Assembly (NCBI RefSeq): GCF_000227685.2
Contig: NZ_CP007029.1
Span: 2,392,501-2,456,500 of the forward strand
DNA from: Thioalkalivibrio paradoxus ARh 1
GTDB taxonomy: Bacteria > Pseudomonadota > Gammaproteobacteria > Ectothiorhodospirales > Ectothiorhodospiraceae
Length of the DNA stretch: 64,000 bases
Direction: 5' to 3'
Shown here: positions 25,867 to 37,001 of the stretch, piece after piece
How the letters are laid out: each line of letters opens with the position of its first letter
How positions within the stretch are numbered: position 1 is the first letter of the stretch
Notes under the pieces: model-generated
Told to the model about the DNA's origin: nothing
Database searches by the model: none
Seen by the model: only the letters and a program-made list of their open reading frames with translations
Made by a program: the position numbers and the translations under genes

Positions 25867-28800
25867 ATGGAAGGAACGAACCGGGCAGGTACGCGCGGGC
25901 AGAAAAAAACCTCGGCGGGTCAATCGGACGGTAATCGTGGTCCCGCGCGGCGGCGCGGATGGCGGTCCGCGGTCCATGCCCTCGCGCTGTTGCTGCTGAT
26001 CCCCGCGTGGACCGTGGGCACCCAGGGCAACGAGGACTCGGATCCCATCGGCGCTGGCGTGCAGGAAGAGGATCGCGCCACCACGCCCGGCGCGTCCTTG
26101 TGGGTGGGAGCCACGGGCGGCGCCCTGCTCGTCGACGCGGTCGACGGGGCGATCCTCTTCTCGGATTACGGCACAGGGGAATTGAATGCCGTGGCCGCAG
26201 ATCTGCGACGGGGGACCGCCTGGGCCTATGGCCGCGGCAGCCTGTATGCGCTCGATCCCGGCGGGCAGGTCTCGATGACGATCCCCGTGGACCATGGCGG
26301 CCGGGGAAATTCCAACCCAGTGCACCTCGATCTGGCGATCGACGAGGCCAGTGGCGACATCTGGCTGGCGCGTCTCGGCAGCTTGACGGTCTTTGACTGG
26401 CGGGGTGTCCAGTTGCTCCACCACCCGCTGGCGCAACCTCTGCGTGCCATGGCGCTGGATTCCGGGCGAAGGACTGCGTGGGTCGCAGGCCCCGACAGGC
26501 TCAGTGCCTGGACACTGCAGGGAGAGCCTGCGGGAGAGATGCTTCTGGGCGAAGGATTCGATGCCCGCACGATCGCATTCGATGCCAGCCTAGACGCTGT
26601 CTGGGTGGGCGGCGCAGGGGGTCTTCGCCGCTATGCGATCGACGGCACGTTGCAGTTCACGCAGGAGGGCAGCGACATCCGGCTTATCACAGCCGACCAG
26701 GCGGGGGCCCTTTGGGCAACGGATGGTACCTGGCTGTGGTTGCTGGATGCCTCGGGCCACGAGCATTTCGCCCTGCAGCCCCTGTACGGTACGGAAACGG
26801 TGCAGGCGCTGGCGGTCGATCCGGCGGATGGATCGGCCTGGGTCGCGGGTGCCTCCACGCTGCAGCGGATCTCGGCCCATGGTGACTGGGGCGTCAGCCT
26901 GGATCTGCGTACACATCCGTCCTTTCGGGGCCGTGTTTGGGCATTGTCCGCTTATGCGGACGTGACCCCTCCCGAAATCGCGATCGTCGCGCCTGCAGAA
27001 AACAGCTTCGAGAACACCGCGAGACCGCCGATCGTGCTGCGGTACAGCGACGTGGGATCCGGGGTCGACCCGGACTCGCTTGCGCTTACGGTGGACCACA
27101 AGAATCTCCCGGTCTCCTGTGCGCACGCCGCCGACGGCGCGGAGTGCGTCCCTGAGTCGACCGTTCACGAAGGGGAGGTGACGCTGCGGGCGGTGGTTGC
27201 GGACCGTGCCGGAAACGTCTCCGCGTTCGCGGAGCGCCGGTTCACGGTCGACACCATCCCGCCGGTGATCACACTGACGTCGCCAGAGCCGGGTGGCTTC
27301 ACCAATCAGGTGCAGACCCGGCTGCATGGGCTGGTCAGCGAACCGGTGGAACTGACGATCGAAGGCGAGGCCGTGGCGCTGGGGCTGGAGCACCGCTTCG
27401 ATCACCCGGTGGAGCTGGTCGAAGGCCCGAACACGTTGTCCTTCGTGGCGGTCGACCGCGCCGGGAACGTCGGCGAACTGCAGGCCACGATCGTCCTCGA
27501 TACGGTGCCCCCGCTTCCGGTGGAGGCCGATCAGGTCCGGGTCGGCGATGTCAGCGCTGGCCAGGTCTCCGTGACCGGCGGCGTGGGCAGTGCCGAGGCG
27601 GACGCGCGGATTCATCTGCAGAACACGCACACCGGCGCTGTGGCCAGCAGTCCAGTCGCCGCCGACGGCAGCTTCGCGCTGATCGTTGACGCCTCACCGG
27701 ATGAGAGCCTTGAACTCGTCGTGGTCGACCGTGCCGGGAACCGCAGCACACCCGTCGTGCTAGATGTACCCGGTGCAACCGGCATAGACCAAGGCCCTCT
27801 GCCGCCGGATCCGGCCACGGTCGCCCCGCCTTTGGATGAAGGCGGCGTTCCGGAGCTGCTGGTCGCGACCGCCTTCCTCTACACCGGGGACAATCCCATT
27901 CAGCGCGGAGTGGTGCCCGGAACGATCACCGAGCATCGTGCGGCCGTGCTGCGCGGCAGAGTGACCGCGCGGGACGGGCAGCCGCTCGCCGGGGTGCGCA
28001 TCACGGTGAAGGACCACGATGACCTCGGCCACACCCTCAGCCGGCTGGACGGCGGCTTCGACATGGCCGTGAACGGTGGAGGCCATCTCGCGGTGCGATA
28101 TGACAAGCCGGGCTATCTTCCGGTCCAGAGGCAGGTCCGGGTGCCCTGGCTGGACTACGTCTGGGCACCCGACGTGGTGCTGATCCCTCTCGACCCGGCC
28201 GTCAGCAGCATCGATCTCGCGGCCGATGTACCGGTCCAGGCCGCCCGCGGCAGCGTGGTGAGCGACACCGACGGCACACGGCAGGCCACGATCCTGTTTC
28301 CGCAGGGGACCACAGCGGAGCTGCGGTTTGCCGACGGCAGCTCGCTGCCCATCACGCGCATGAGTGTTCGCGCAACAGAGTACACGGTGGGGGAGAGCGG
28401 AGCCGCAGCCATGCCCGGAGAGCTGCCGCCCACATCGGGTTATACCTATGCCGTGGAACTCTCGGTGGACGAGGCGATGACGGCGGGAGCCACTGAGGTT
28501 CGCTTCGACCGACCGGTCCCGGTGTACGTGGAAAACTTCCTCGACTTCCCGGTGGGCGGGATCGTGCCCGCTGGCTGGTACGACCGTGACAAGGCGGCGT
28601 GGATCGCATCCGACAACGGCCGGATCATTCGGGTGCTCTCGGTCGAAGGCGGAGCGGCGGTGCTGGACGTGACCGGTTCCGGTGCCGCCGCCACCGAGTC
28701 TGAGCTTGCGGCGCTCGCAATCGACGCGCACGAGCGCCGCGCGCTCGCCGATCTCTATGCCCCAGGGCAGAGTCTCTGGCGCGTGCCGACCGAGCACTTC

Positions 28801-31800
28801 ACCCCCTGGGACTATAATTGGCCCTATGGCCCGCCTCCGGATGCGGAGCCGCCCCGGGTACCCGAACCGGAGATCGACGAGCGGGAGGATGAGCCGGATT
28901 GCCGCAGTGGTTCAATCATCGAATGCCAGAACCAGGTGCTGGGCCAGTCGGTGCCTGTGGCCGGTACACCGTTCTCGCTGAATTACCGCAGCGACCGGGT
29001 TCCGGGGCGGCAGGCGGCGCGCAGCCTCCGCATCCCGCTCAGTGGCAGCCAGGTGCCCGCGAGCCTGCAGCGGATAGATCTGCAGATCGAGGTGGCCGGC
29101 CGGCGGTTCCACCAGAGCTTCGCCGGCCACCCGAACCAGGTCCACACGTTCGTCTGGGACGGCAAGGATGCCTTTGGCCGGGAACTGCCGTCCGCCCAGA
29201 CGGCAACGGTGCGGGTCGGGTATGTCTATCGGGCTGTCTATTACGCTCCCGCGAATTTCTCGCGCAGCTTTGCGGCGACCGGCCTGGGCATTCTTTCCGG
29301 AGACCGGCGCCGCCATGAGATCACCCTCTGGCGCGAGTCCCGGCCGATGCTCGGTGCTGTGGACGCCCGGGTCCTTGGTCTCGGCGGCTGGAGCCTGAAC
29401 GCCCATCATATGTACAGTGCACCCGACGCGGTGCTGTACAAGGGCGATGGGACGCGGCGCAGTGCGAAGGACGTGGGCGCCCTGATCACCACTGTGGCCG
29501 GAAACGGGAATGGCACGAATACCGGCGATGGCGGGCCAGCGCTGGAGGCCGGGATCAACGGGCCCTACGACGTCGCGATCGCACCGGACGGCTCGATCTT
29601 CCTGGCGGCCGGCGATCGGGTGCGCAAGGTCGACGTGCGAGGGGTGATTTCGACCGTTCCCGGGACCGCCGGCAACTCCGGCATCTTGAACGTCGCGGTG
29701 GATGCCGGCGGGTCCGTGTTCTTTACGCGCCGCAACGGCGGACCTCGAATCTTTCGGGCCAATCCGGACGGCACCGTACATCACGTGGCCGGAAACGGGT
29801 CCAGCACCTTTGCCGGTGATGGCGGGCCCGCCGTGAACGCGAGTTTCATCGACCCGCGCGGCATCGCGGTCGGCGCCGACGGCAGCCTGTACGTGGGCGA
29901 CTTCCGCACACACCGGGTCCGGAGGATCGGGCCCGACGGGATCATCCGGACGGTCGCTGGCAACGGCGGCTCTGGCATCGGCGGGATCGGGGGGCCCGCG
30001 GTGCAGGCACGCATCGACCGGATCTATGACGTGGCGGTCAGCCCCGAGGGAGACCTGTACATCGACTCGCACAATTACACGGTGTTTCGGGTGGGACCCG
30101 ATGGCATCATCCACCGGGCAGCGGGCAGGGTCTGCAACGGCTTCAGCGGTGACGGAGGGGATGCGACATTGGCCTGCATGGGGCGTGTGAGCGCCGTCAC
30201 GGCTGCGTCCGACGGTACGATCGCGATTGCCGACATCATCGACAATCGCCGCATCCGGTTGGTGACCCCGGATGGCATCATCCGCACCGTGGCCGGAACC
30301 GGACAGTCGGGATTCACCGGCGACGGAGGGCTCGCCGAGCGGGCCACAATCGGGGGCACCGAAATCAGCTTCGGCCCCGATGGCTCGCTGTACCTGGCCG
30401 ACTCCAGTAACCGGCGCGTCCGGCGCATCGCATCGAGCCTGGGCGGGACGGTGGGCGGCGCCCGTATGGTCGCTTCGCGGGACGGCAGCGAGCACTATGT
30501 TTTCGACCACTCCGGGCGCCACCTGCGCACCGTGGACAATGTGACCGGCGCGCTGCGTTACGTCTTCGGCTACGACGTTCGCGGGCTGCTGGTGCAGATC
30601 GAGGATGGGGATGGCAACCGGACACGGATCGAACGGGATGCCACTGGAGACGTGGTCGCCATCGTGGGCCCCGATGGTCAGCGTACGGTGGTGTCCGTGG
30701 GGGCGCACGGGTACCTCGCTTCGGTCACGAACCCGATGGGAGAGACGAGCCATTTCGCCTACGGGGCAGGCGGCCTGCTGACGGGTCTCACCGATCCGCG
30801 AGGCTTCCAGTCCGCCTACACGTACGATGCGCTCGGGCGGCTCGCGGGCACCGGAGACCCGGCCGGCGGTGGCTGGAACATCACCCGTGGGGCCATCGCG
30901 AATGGCTACGAGGTCGGAATGACCTCGGCCGAGGGACGCGCGACCCGTTACCGCGTGGAACAGACCCCGACTGGCAACCGATTCCGCGAGAACCTTCTCC
31001 CGGACGGGACCCGGGAAACCCTGGCGCTGAATACCGGTGGGCGGCGCATCTTCACCGCGGCGGACGGCACGTTGGCAGAGATCCTGAAGGGTCCGGACCC
31101 GCGCTTCGGCATGAGCAGTCCGGTGCCGTCCAGCGTGACGCTTCGCACGCCGAGCGGACGTGTCCAGCAGACCACGACGCAGCGCACCGCGATGCTGGGA
31201 CAGGCGGGCGACCCGCTGAGCCATAGCGAACTGGTGGAGATTGTCACTAGCAACGGACGAATGACCCAGGCCCGTTTCAGTGCCGCGGATCGCACCTGGC
31301 TGATCACGAGCCCGCAGGGGCGGCAGCGCAGTATCGAACTCGATGCGCGTAGCCGGATCCAGAGAGACACGATTGCCGGGCTGGCGCCTGTGGCGTACGA
31401 ACGGGATGCCAGGGGGCGACTGACCCGCATTATCCAGGGCGCCGCCGGGGACCGGGTCCATGCGTTGAGCTACAACGAATCGGGCCAGGTCGCGACGGTG
31501 TCGGACCCGCTTTCACGGACCCGAGGCTACGCATACGATTCCGCGGGCCGTATCGTTCGTGAGACGTTGCCGGACGGGCGCGAAATCGGTTACGCCTATG
31601 ACCCCGCCGGAAACCTTGCGGCGCTGGTCCCGCCGGGACGTGAGGCGCACCTGTTCGAATACACGCAGGTGAATCTGGAACAACGGTACTTACCGCCGGC
31701 CCTTCCGGGCGTGGATACGATCACGCGGTACCAATACAACCGCGATCGCCAGTTGACCGCGATCGAGCGGCCGGACGGGCAGGCGCTACGGTTCTTCTAC

Positions 31801-33507
31801 GATGCCGGCGGGCGCCCGGACAGCCTCCAGGTCTCCACGGGCGAGTACCGGTTCGGATTCCATCCCGAAACTGGACAGCTCGCATCCATTGATTCCCCCA
31901 CGGGGATCGGCCTTGCCTATTCCTGGGATGGCTTCCTTCCCTTGAGTGAGACCTGGGCCGGGGCGGTCAACGGGTCGGTATCCCAGTCCTACGATCACAA
32001 TTTCTGGGTCACGCAACGGTCGGTGAACGGCCAGGGCATCGCCTACCAGCACGACAGCGACGGACTCCTGATCGGGGCGGGTGACCTGAGCCTTGCACGC
32101 GATCCCGGAAACGGGAGAGTCATCGGTAGCAGCCTGGGCCTGGTGAGCACGGTACTCGACTACAATGCTTTCGGCGAGATCGTTTCGATCCGGGCGGCGG
32201 GCGCTACGGGCGTGTTAGCCGAGTTCGGCTATTCCCGCGACGCCGTCGGCCGTGTGATCGAGGAGACGGCTCTGATCGAAGGCGGCCTGACGAGGACCTC
32301 CTATTCTTATGATGTCGCGGGGCGGCTTGCGACGGTCTCCCGAGATGGCACTGCAGTGACGTACACATACGATGCGAACGGCAACCGCACGCACGTGAAC
32401 GGTCTGCAGGCCGCCGTCTACGATGGTCAGGACCGTATGCTGGCCTACGGGCAGGCGCAGTTCGAATACTCGGAGAACGGCGAATTGGCAAGCAGGACGG
32501 ACGGCGGCGTGGAGACACGGTATGTGTACGACGAAGTCGGCAATCTGCAGCAGGTACACCTGCCCGGGGATCTGCGGATCGAATACCTGACCGATGGGCG
32601 CAACCGGCGGGTGGGCAAGCGGGTGAACGGCGCTCTCGTCCAGGGCTTCCTGTACCGTGACCAGCTGAATCCGATCGCGGAACTGGATGGCTCGGGACAG
32701 GTGGTCAGCCGTTTCGTGTACGCCGAGCACGCCCACGTGCCTGACTTTATGATCCGCGATGACGCGACCTACCGGATTCTCTCTGACCAGCTCGGGAGCC
32801 CGCGCCTGGTGGTGAACGTGGGCACAGGGGAGGTGGTCCAGCGGATCGATTACGACGCCTGGGGCAATGTGCTGCAGGACACCAACCCTGGTTTCCAGCC
32901 CTTCGGCTTTGCAGGTGGTCTGCTGGATCAACACACGAACCTGGTCCGCTTCGGAGCCCGGGACTACGACCCCAGCACGGGCCGCTGGACCGCCAAGGAC
33001 CCCATCCGCTTCGCCGGCGGCGACCCCAACCTCTACGGCTACGTCCTCAACGATCCTCTAAATTGGCTCGACCCACATGGGCTTTGGTCAGTAAGTTTAA
33101 ATGCTTTTGCGGGCATTGGCGGGGGTGTCATATTTGGTCGCAATGATACTGGTACATGGTTTATCGGTGGGCAACTGGGAGTTGGGATTGGTGGGGGCGG
33201 TGCGCTTGATCCATTTGATCAAGGGCCGACAGGCGGGGCAAGGACGGATGGGCCATATGGTGCGGCATGCTCGACTTTGAAGCCCCCCTCAACCGGGTTT
33301 AGCGCGGGCGGATCCATTGGGATCGGCGGATCGTTCGGCGGCTCCAATTTCACTTATGGAGGTGGCGGTGGCTACAACTTTGATGGCACTGGAAGTTCTT
33401 ATGGCGGACAGGTAGGGCTTAACTCAAGCCTGAACCCGATACACAGAAGAGGTCTCGGGCTCTCGGTAGGAGCAGCGGGCGTCATTAATGTAATAGGATG
33501 GTGGTAA
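25867..33507 (+). CDS. Giant secreted Rhs/YD-repeat protein, candidate polymorphic toxin
   Basis: A 2546-residue protein. Residues 28-50 are a Sec signal or anchor (RSAVHALALLLLIPAWTVG). Then come beta-propeller-like repeats (about 60-360), Ig/cadherin-like modules with DRAGNV strands (about 366-630), a carboxypeptidase-regulatory-like domain (about 693-790), the start of the Rhs core (about 1011), NHL-type repeats with GDGGPA motifs (about 1208-1520), many YD repeats (about 1560-2365), and the core end DPIRFAGG...NLYGYVLNDP...DPHGL at 2402-2406. The last 140 residues are Gly-rich (IGGGVIFGRN, GVGIGGGG, YGGGGGYN) and lower in GC. Known Rhs proteins enclose a C-terminal toxin in the YD shell; here the tip resembles no enzyme I know. 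The start is set at the ATG at 25867 because it gives the signal. Confidence 0.88.
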   Translation: MEGTNRAGTRGQKKTSAGQSDGNRGPARRRGWRSAVHALALLLLIPAWTVGTQGNEDSDPIGAGVQEEDRATTPGASLWVGATGGALLVDAVDGAILFSDYGTGELNAVAADLRRGTAWAYGRGSLYALDPGGQVSMTIPVDHGGRGNSNPVHLDLAIDEASGDIWLARLGSLTVFDWRGVQLLHHPLAQPLRAMALDSGRRTAWVAGPDRLSAWTLQGEPAGEMLLGEGFDARTIAFDASLDAVWVGGAGGLRRYAIDGTLQFTQEGSDIRLITADQAGALWATDGTWLWLLDASGHEHFALQPLYGTETVQALAVDPADGSAWVAGASTLQRISAHGDWGVSLDLRTHPSFRGRVWALSAYADVTPPEIAIVAPAENSFENTARPPIVLRYSDVGSGVDPDSLALTVDHKNLPVSCAHAADGAECVPESTVHEGEVTLRAVVADRAGNVSAFAERRFTVDTIPPVITLTSPEPGGFTNQVQTRLHGLVSEPVELTIEGEAVALGLEHRFDHPVELVEGPNTLSFVAVDRAGNVGELQATIVLDTVPPLPVEADQVRVGDVSAGQVSVTGGVGSAEADARIHLQNTHTGAVASSPVAADGSFALIVDASPDESLELVVVDRAGNRSTPVVLDVPGATGIDQGPLPPDPATVAPPLDEGGVPELLVATAFLYTGDNPIQRGVVPGTITEHRAAVLRGRVTARDGQPLAGVRITVKDHDDLGHTLSRLDGGFDMAVNGGGHLAVRYDKPGYLPVQRQVRVPWLDYVWAPDVVLIPLDPAVSSIDLAADVPVQAARGSVVSDTDGTRQATILFPQGTTAELRFADGSSLPITRMSVRATEYTVGESGAAAMPGELPPTSGYTYAVELSVDEAMTAGATEVRFDRPVPVYVENFLDFPVGGIVPAGWYDRDKAAWIASDNGRIIRVLSVEGGAAVLDVTGSGAAATESELAALAIDAHERRALADLYAPGQSLWRVPTEHFTPWDYNWPYGPPPDAEPPRVPEPEIDEREDEPDCRSGSIIECQNQVLGQSVPVAGTPFSLNYRSDRVPGRQAARSLRIPLSGSQVPASLQRIDLQIEVAGRRFHQSFAGHPNQVHTFVWDGKDAFGRELPSAQTATVRVGYVYRAVYYAPANFSRSFAATGLGILSGDRRRHEITLWRESRPMLGAVDARVLGLGGWSLNAHHMYSAPDAVLYKGDGTRRSAKDVGALITTVAGNGNGTNTGDGGPALEAGINGPYDVAIAPDGSIFLAAGDRVRKVDVRGVISTVPGTAGNSGILNVAVDAGGSVFFTRRNGGPRIFRANPDGTVHHVAGNGSSTFAGDGGPAVNASFIDPRGIAVGADGSLYVGDFRTHRVRRIGPDGIIRTVAGNGGSGIGGIGGPAVQARIDRIYDVAVSPEGDLYIDSHNYTVFRVGPDGIIHRAAGRVCNGFSGDGGDATLACMGRVSAVTAASDGTIAIADIIDNRRIRLVTPDGIIRTVAGTGQSGFTGDGGLAERATIGGTEISFGPDGSLYLADSSNRRVRRIASSLGGTVGGARMVASRDGSEHYVFDHSGRHLRTVDNVTGALRYVFGYDVRGLLVQIEDGDGNRTRIERDATGDVVAIVGPDGQRTVVSVGAHGYLASVTNPMGETSHFAYGAGGLLTGLTDPRGFQSAYTYDALGRLAGTGDPAGGGWNITRGAIANGYEVGMTSAEGRATRYRVEQTPTGNRFRENLLPDGTRETLALNTGGRRIFTAADGTLAEILKGPDPRFGMSSPVPSSVTLRTPSGRVQQTTTQRTAMLGQAGDPLSHSELVEIVTSNGRMTQARFSAADRTWLITSPQGRQRSIELDARSRIQRDTIAGLAPVAYERDARGRLTRIIQGAAGDRVHALSYNESGQVATVSDPLSRTRGYAYDSAGRIVRETLPDGREIGYAYDPAGNLAALVPPGREAHLFEYTQVNLEQRYLPPALPGVDTITRYQYNRDRQLTAIERPDGQALRFFYDAGGRPDSLQVSTGEYRFGFHPETGQLASIDSPTGIGLAYSWDGFLPLSETWAGAVNGSVSQSYDHNFWVTQRSVNGQGIAYQHDSDGLLIGAGDLSLARDPGNGRVIGSSLGLVSTVLDYNAFGEIVSIRAAGATGVLAEFGYSRDAVGRVIEETALIEGGLTRTSYSYDVAGRLATVSRDGTAVTYTYDANGNRTHVNGLQAAVYDGQDRMLAYGQAQFEYSENGELASRTDGGVETRYVYDEVGNLQQVHLPGDLRIEYLTDGRNRRVGKRVNGALVQGFLYRDQLNPIAELDGSGQVVSRFVYAEHAHVPDFMIRDDATYRILSDQLGSPRLVVNVGTGEVVQRIDYDAWGNVLQDTNPGFQPFGFAGGLLDQHTNLVRFGARDYDPSTGRWTAKDPIRFAGGDPNLYGYVLNDPLNWLDPHGLWSVSLNAFAGIGGGVIFGRNDTGTWFIGGQLGVGIGGGGALDPFDQGPTGGARTDGPYGAACSTLKPPSTGFSAGGSIGIGGSFGGSNFTYGGGGGYNFDGTGSSYGGQVGLNSSLNPIHRRGLGLSVGAAGVINVIGWW

Positions 33508-33512
33508 TACAG

Positions 33513-33947
33513 ATGTCTATTATGATTAGCTCATTTCTCGAAATGCCATTTGCTCTAAAACTGATGTTTATCGCAGGCCTGCTTTCTCCTTTGCTAACTC
33601 TCGGCGCAACTCTAACGGGATCAATCACCCCGAGTGGTGATCCCGCGTGGCAGTACGGCGCAGCCAAGAACCTGTTCGAGTTATTCGTGATTGTTGGTCT
33701 TATGGTGCCTGCTTCCGTCTCGGCTATACTTCTTGCCAGACGCTGGCGTAGCTCGCGGTTCTTGTTCGTTGCATCGTATTTTATTGCTTGTGTCGCCCCC
33801 TTTTCTATAGAATCTTTTCGTGAAGAATTGCACGATACAAGTGCGTATGTACTAGCGGCTATTTTTACAAGCTTCGTTATTCTTTTTTACATATTATTAT
33901 CTAGGCGTGTCAGGGTGTATTTTCAAACATCAAGTGAGCATACATGA
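33513..33947 (+). CDS. Small multi-pass membrane protein, candidate immunity protein
   Basis: A 144-residue protein with four predicted helices, at about residues 10-30, 45-70, 80-100 and 110-130, and a short polar tail (VYFQTSSEHT). It starts 5 bp after the Rhs stop; an ATG at 33498 in the same frame would overlap the Rhs end by 10 bp. Its AT-richer sequence matches the Rhs tip rather than the Rhs core. Position, size and composition fit an immunity protein to a membrane-acting toxin, but no sequence family supports that, so the role is inferred from context alone. Confidence 0.7.
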   Translation: MSIMISSFLEMPFALKLMFIAGLLSPLLTLGATLTGSITPSGDPAWQYGAAKNLFELFVIVGLMVPASVSAILLARRWRSSRFLFVASYFIACVAPFSIESFREELHDTSAYVLAAIFTSFVILFYILLSRRVRVYFQTSSEHT

Positions 33948-34663
33948 GTCACTCGCTTGCAATATACATAAGCCCTGGATGGCCTGTTCCGCAGGGCTTG
34001 CAGGATCCAGCATCCGGCCCGTGCCCACCGGCCGCCGTACTTGTCGTTCAACTCGGCCGTGACGGGTATTTGAAGGAGTTTACGGGCACCGTCTACCCTT
34101 CCACCCGCCCGTCCGACACAATGCGCGCGCATCCGGACTTTTTCTACCGCGTCTGTCCCACCGCCTCGCTGGCAAGGTTCAGAAAAAGCCCTCCCAGATT
34201 CCGGGTTGATCCTTGTGTATGTGCCATGCTCTTCGACCCCGGCGAGTCACGGACATCAAGCCCTACCGTGCCCGCGCTGTTGCCTGCCGCTCTCCCAATG
34301 GCGTCGGCGCCACAAAATGGCTTCTTCGAGGACCTATCACACGACCCGCACACCCCCTGTGTACGCTTCGCAACCGGCGTCACCCCGCGCCAGTCTGGAG
34401 AGAAGTACGACACGCGCGCCCTTAGATCCAGGCTTAGCTGATTCGGTGCTTCCGTGGGACGTGCCCGTTTCGGCGTTTAGACCAGCCTATAGTTCACGCT
34501 TCCGCAAGCCCCCTACGATCCCGAACGATCGCCTTCCCCTGTACTGCCCCGCATCCGGGGCTTTGGCAGCGTGAATCGTTGTGCCTCCTGCGTCGGCACA
34601 ATCTATGCGATTCCGGTGTTGGTGGCAGGAGCCGTCTGGCAGGGCATGCATCCCTGTGTCCCT
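33948..34663. other. Non-coding stretch between Rhs locus and repeat copy 2
   Basis: About 700 bp without a convincing gene. A minus-strand frame of 89 codons (34144-34413) has fairly normal amino-acid composition but no start signal or recognised family. The sequence may be debris of an older element. Confidence 0.4.
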
Positions 34664-34859
34664 CGCCCCCCCGAGCCCTTTCGTGCGGGTGGGAGCGGGC
34701 GTTCCATTGCGCATTCCCCCGTTCGACGGCCTATGCTGATCGGGAGTGAACTCTGGGTTTGCGTCCGGGATCGCGTGGGCGGTGCACCGCTGCCTGCTGG
34801 TCCGCGATTCCGTGCGTCCGACGTCACGCCCGGTTGCCGGGCCGGATCGCGAGGACACG

Positions 34860-36990
<2,131 letters not shown>

Positions 36991-37001
<11 letters not shown>

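Noticed and set aside
28912-31461. Open frame of 849 codons on the minus strand
   Set aside because: It lies antisense to the Rhs gene, has Arg/His/Pro-rich shadow composition and no family features; the long open frame is a by-product of high GC.
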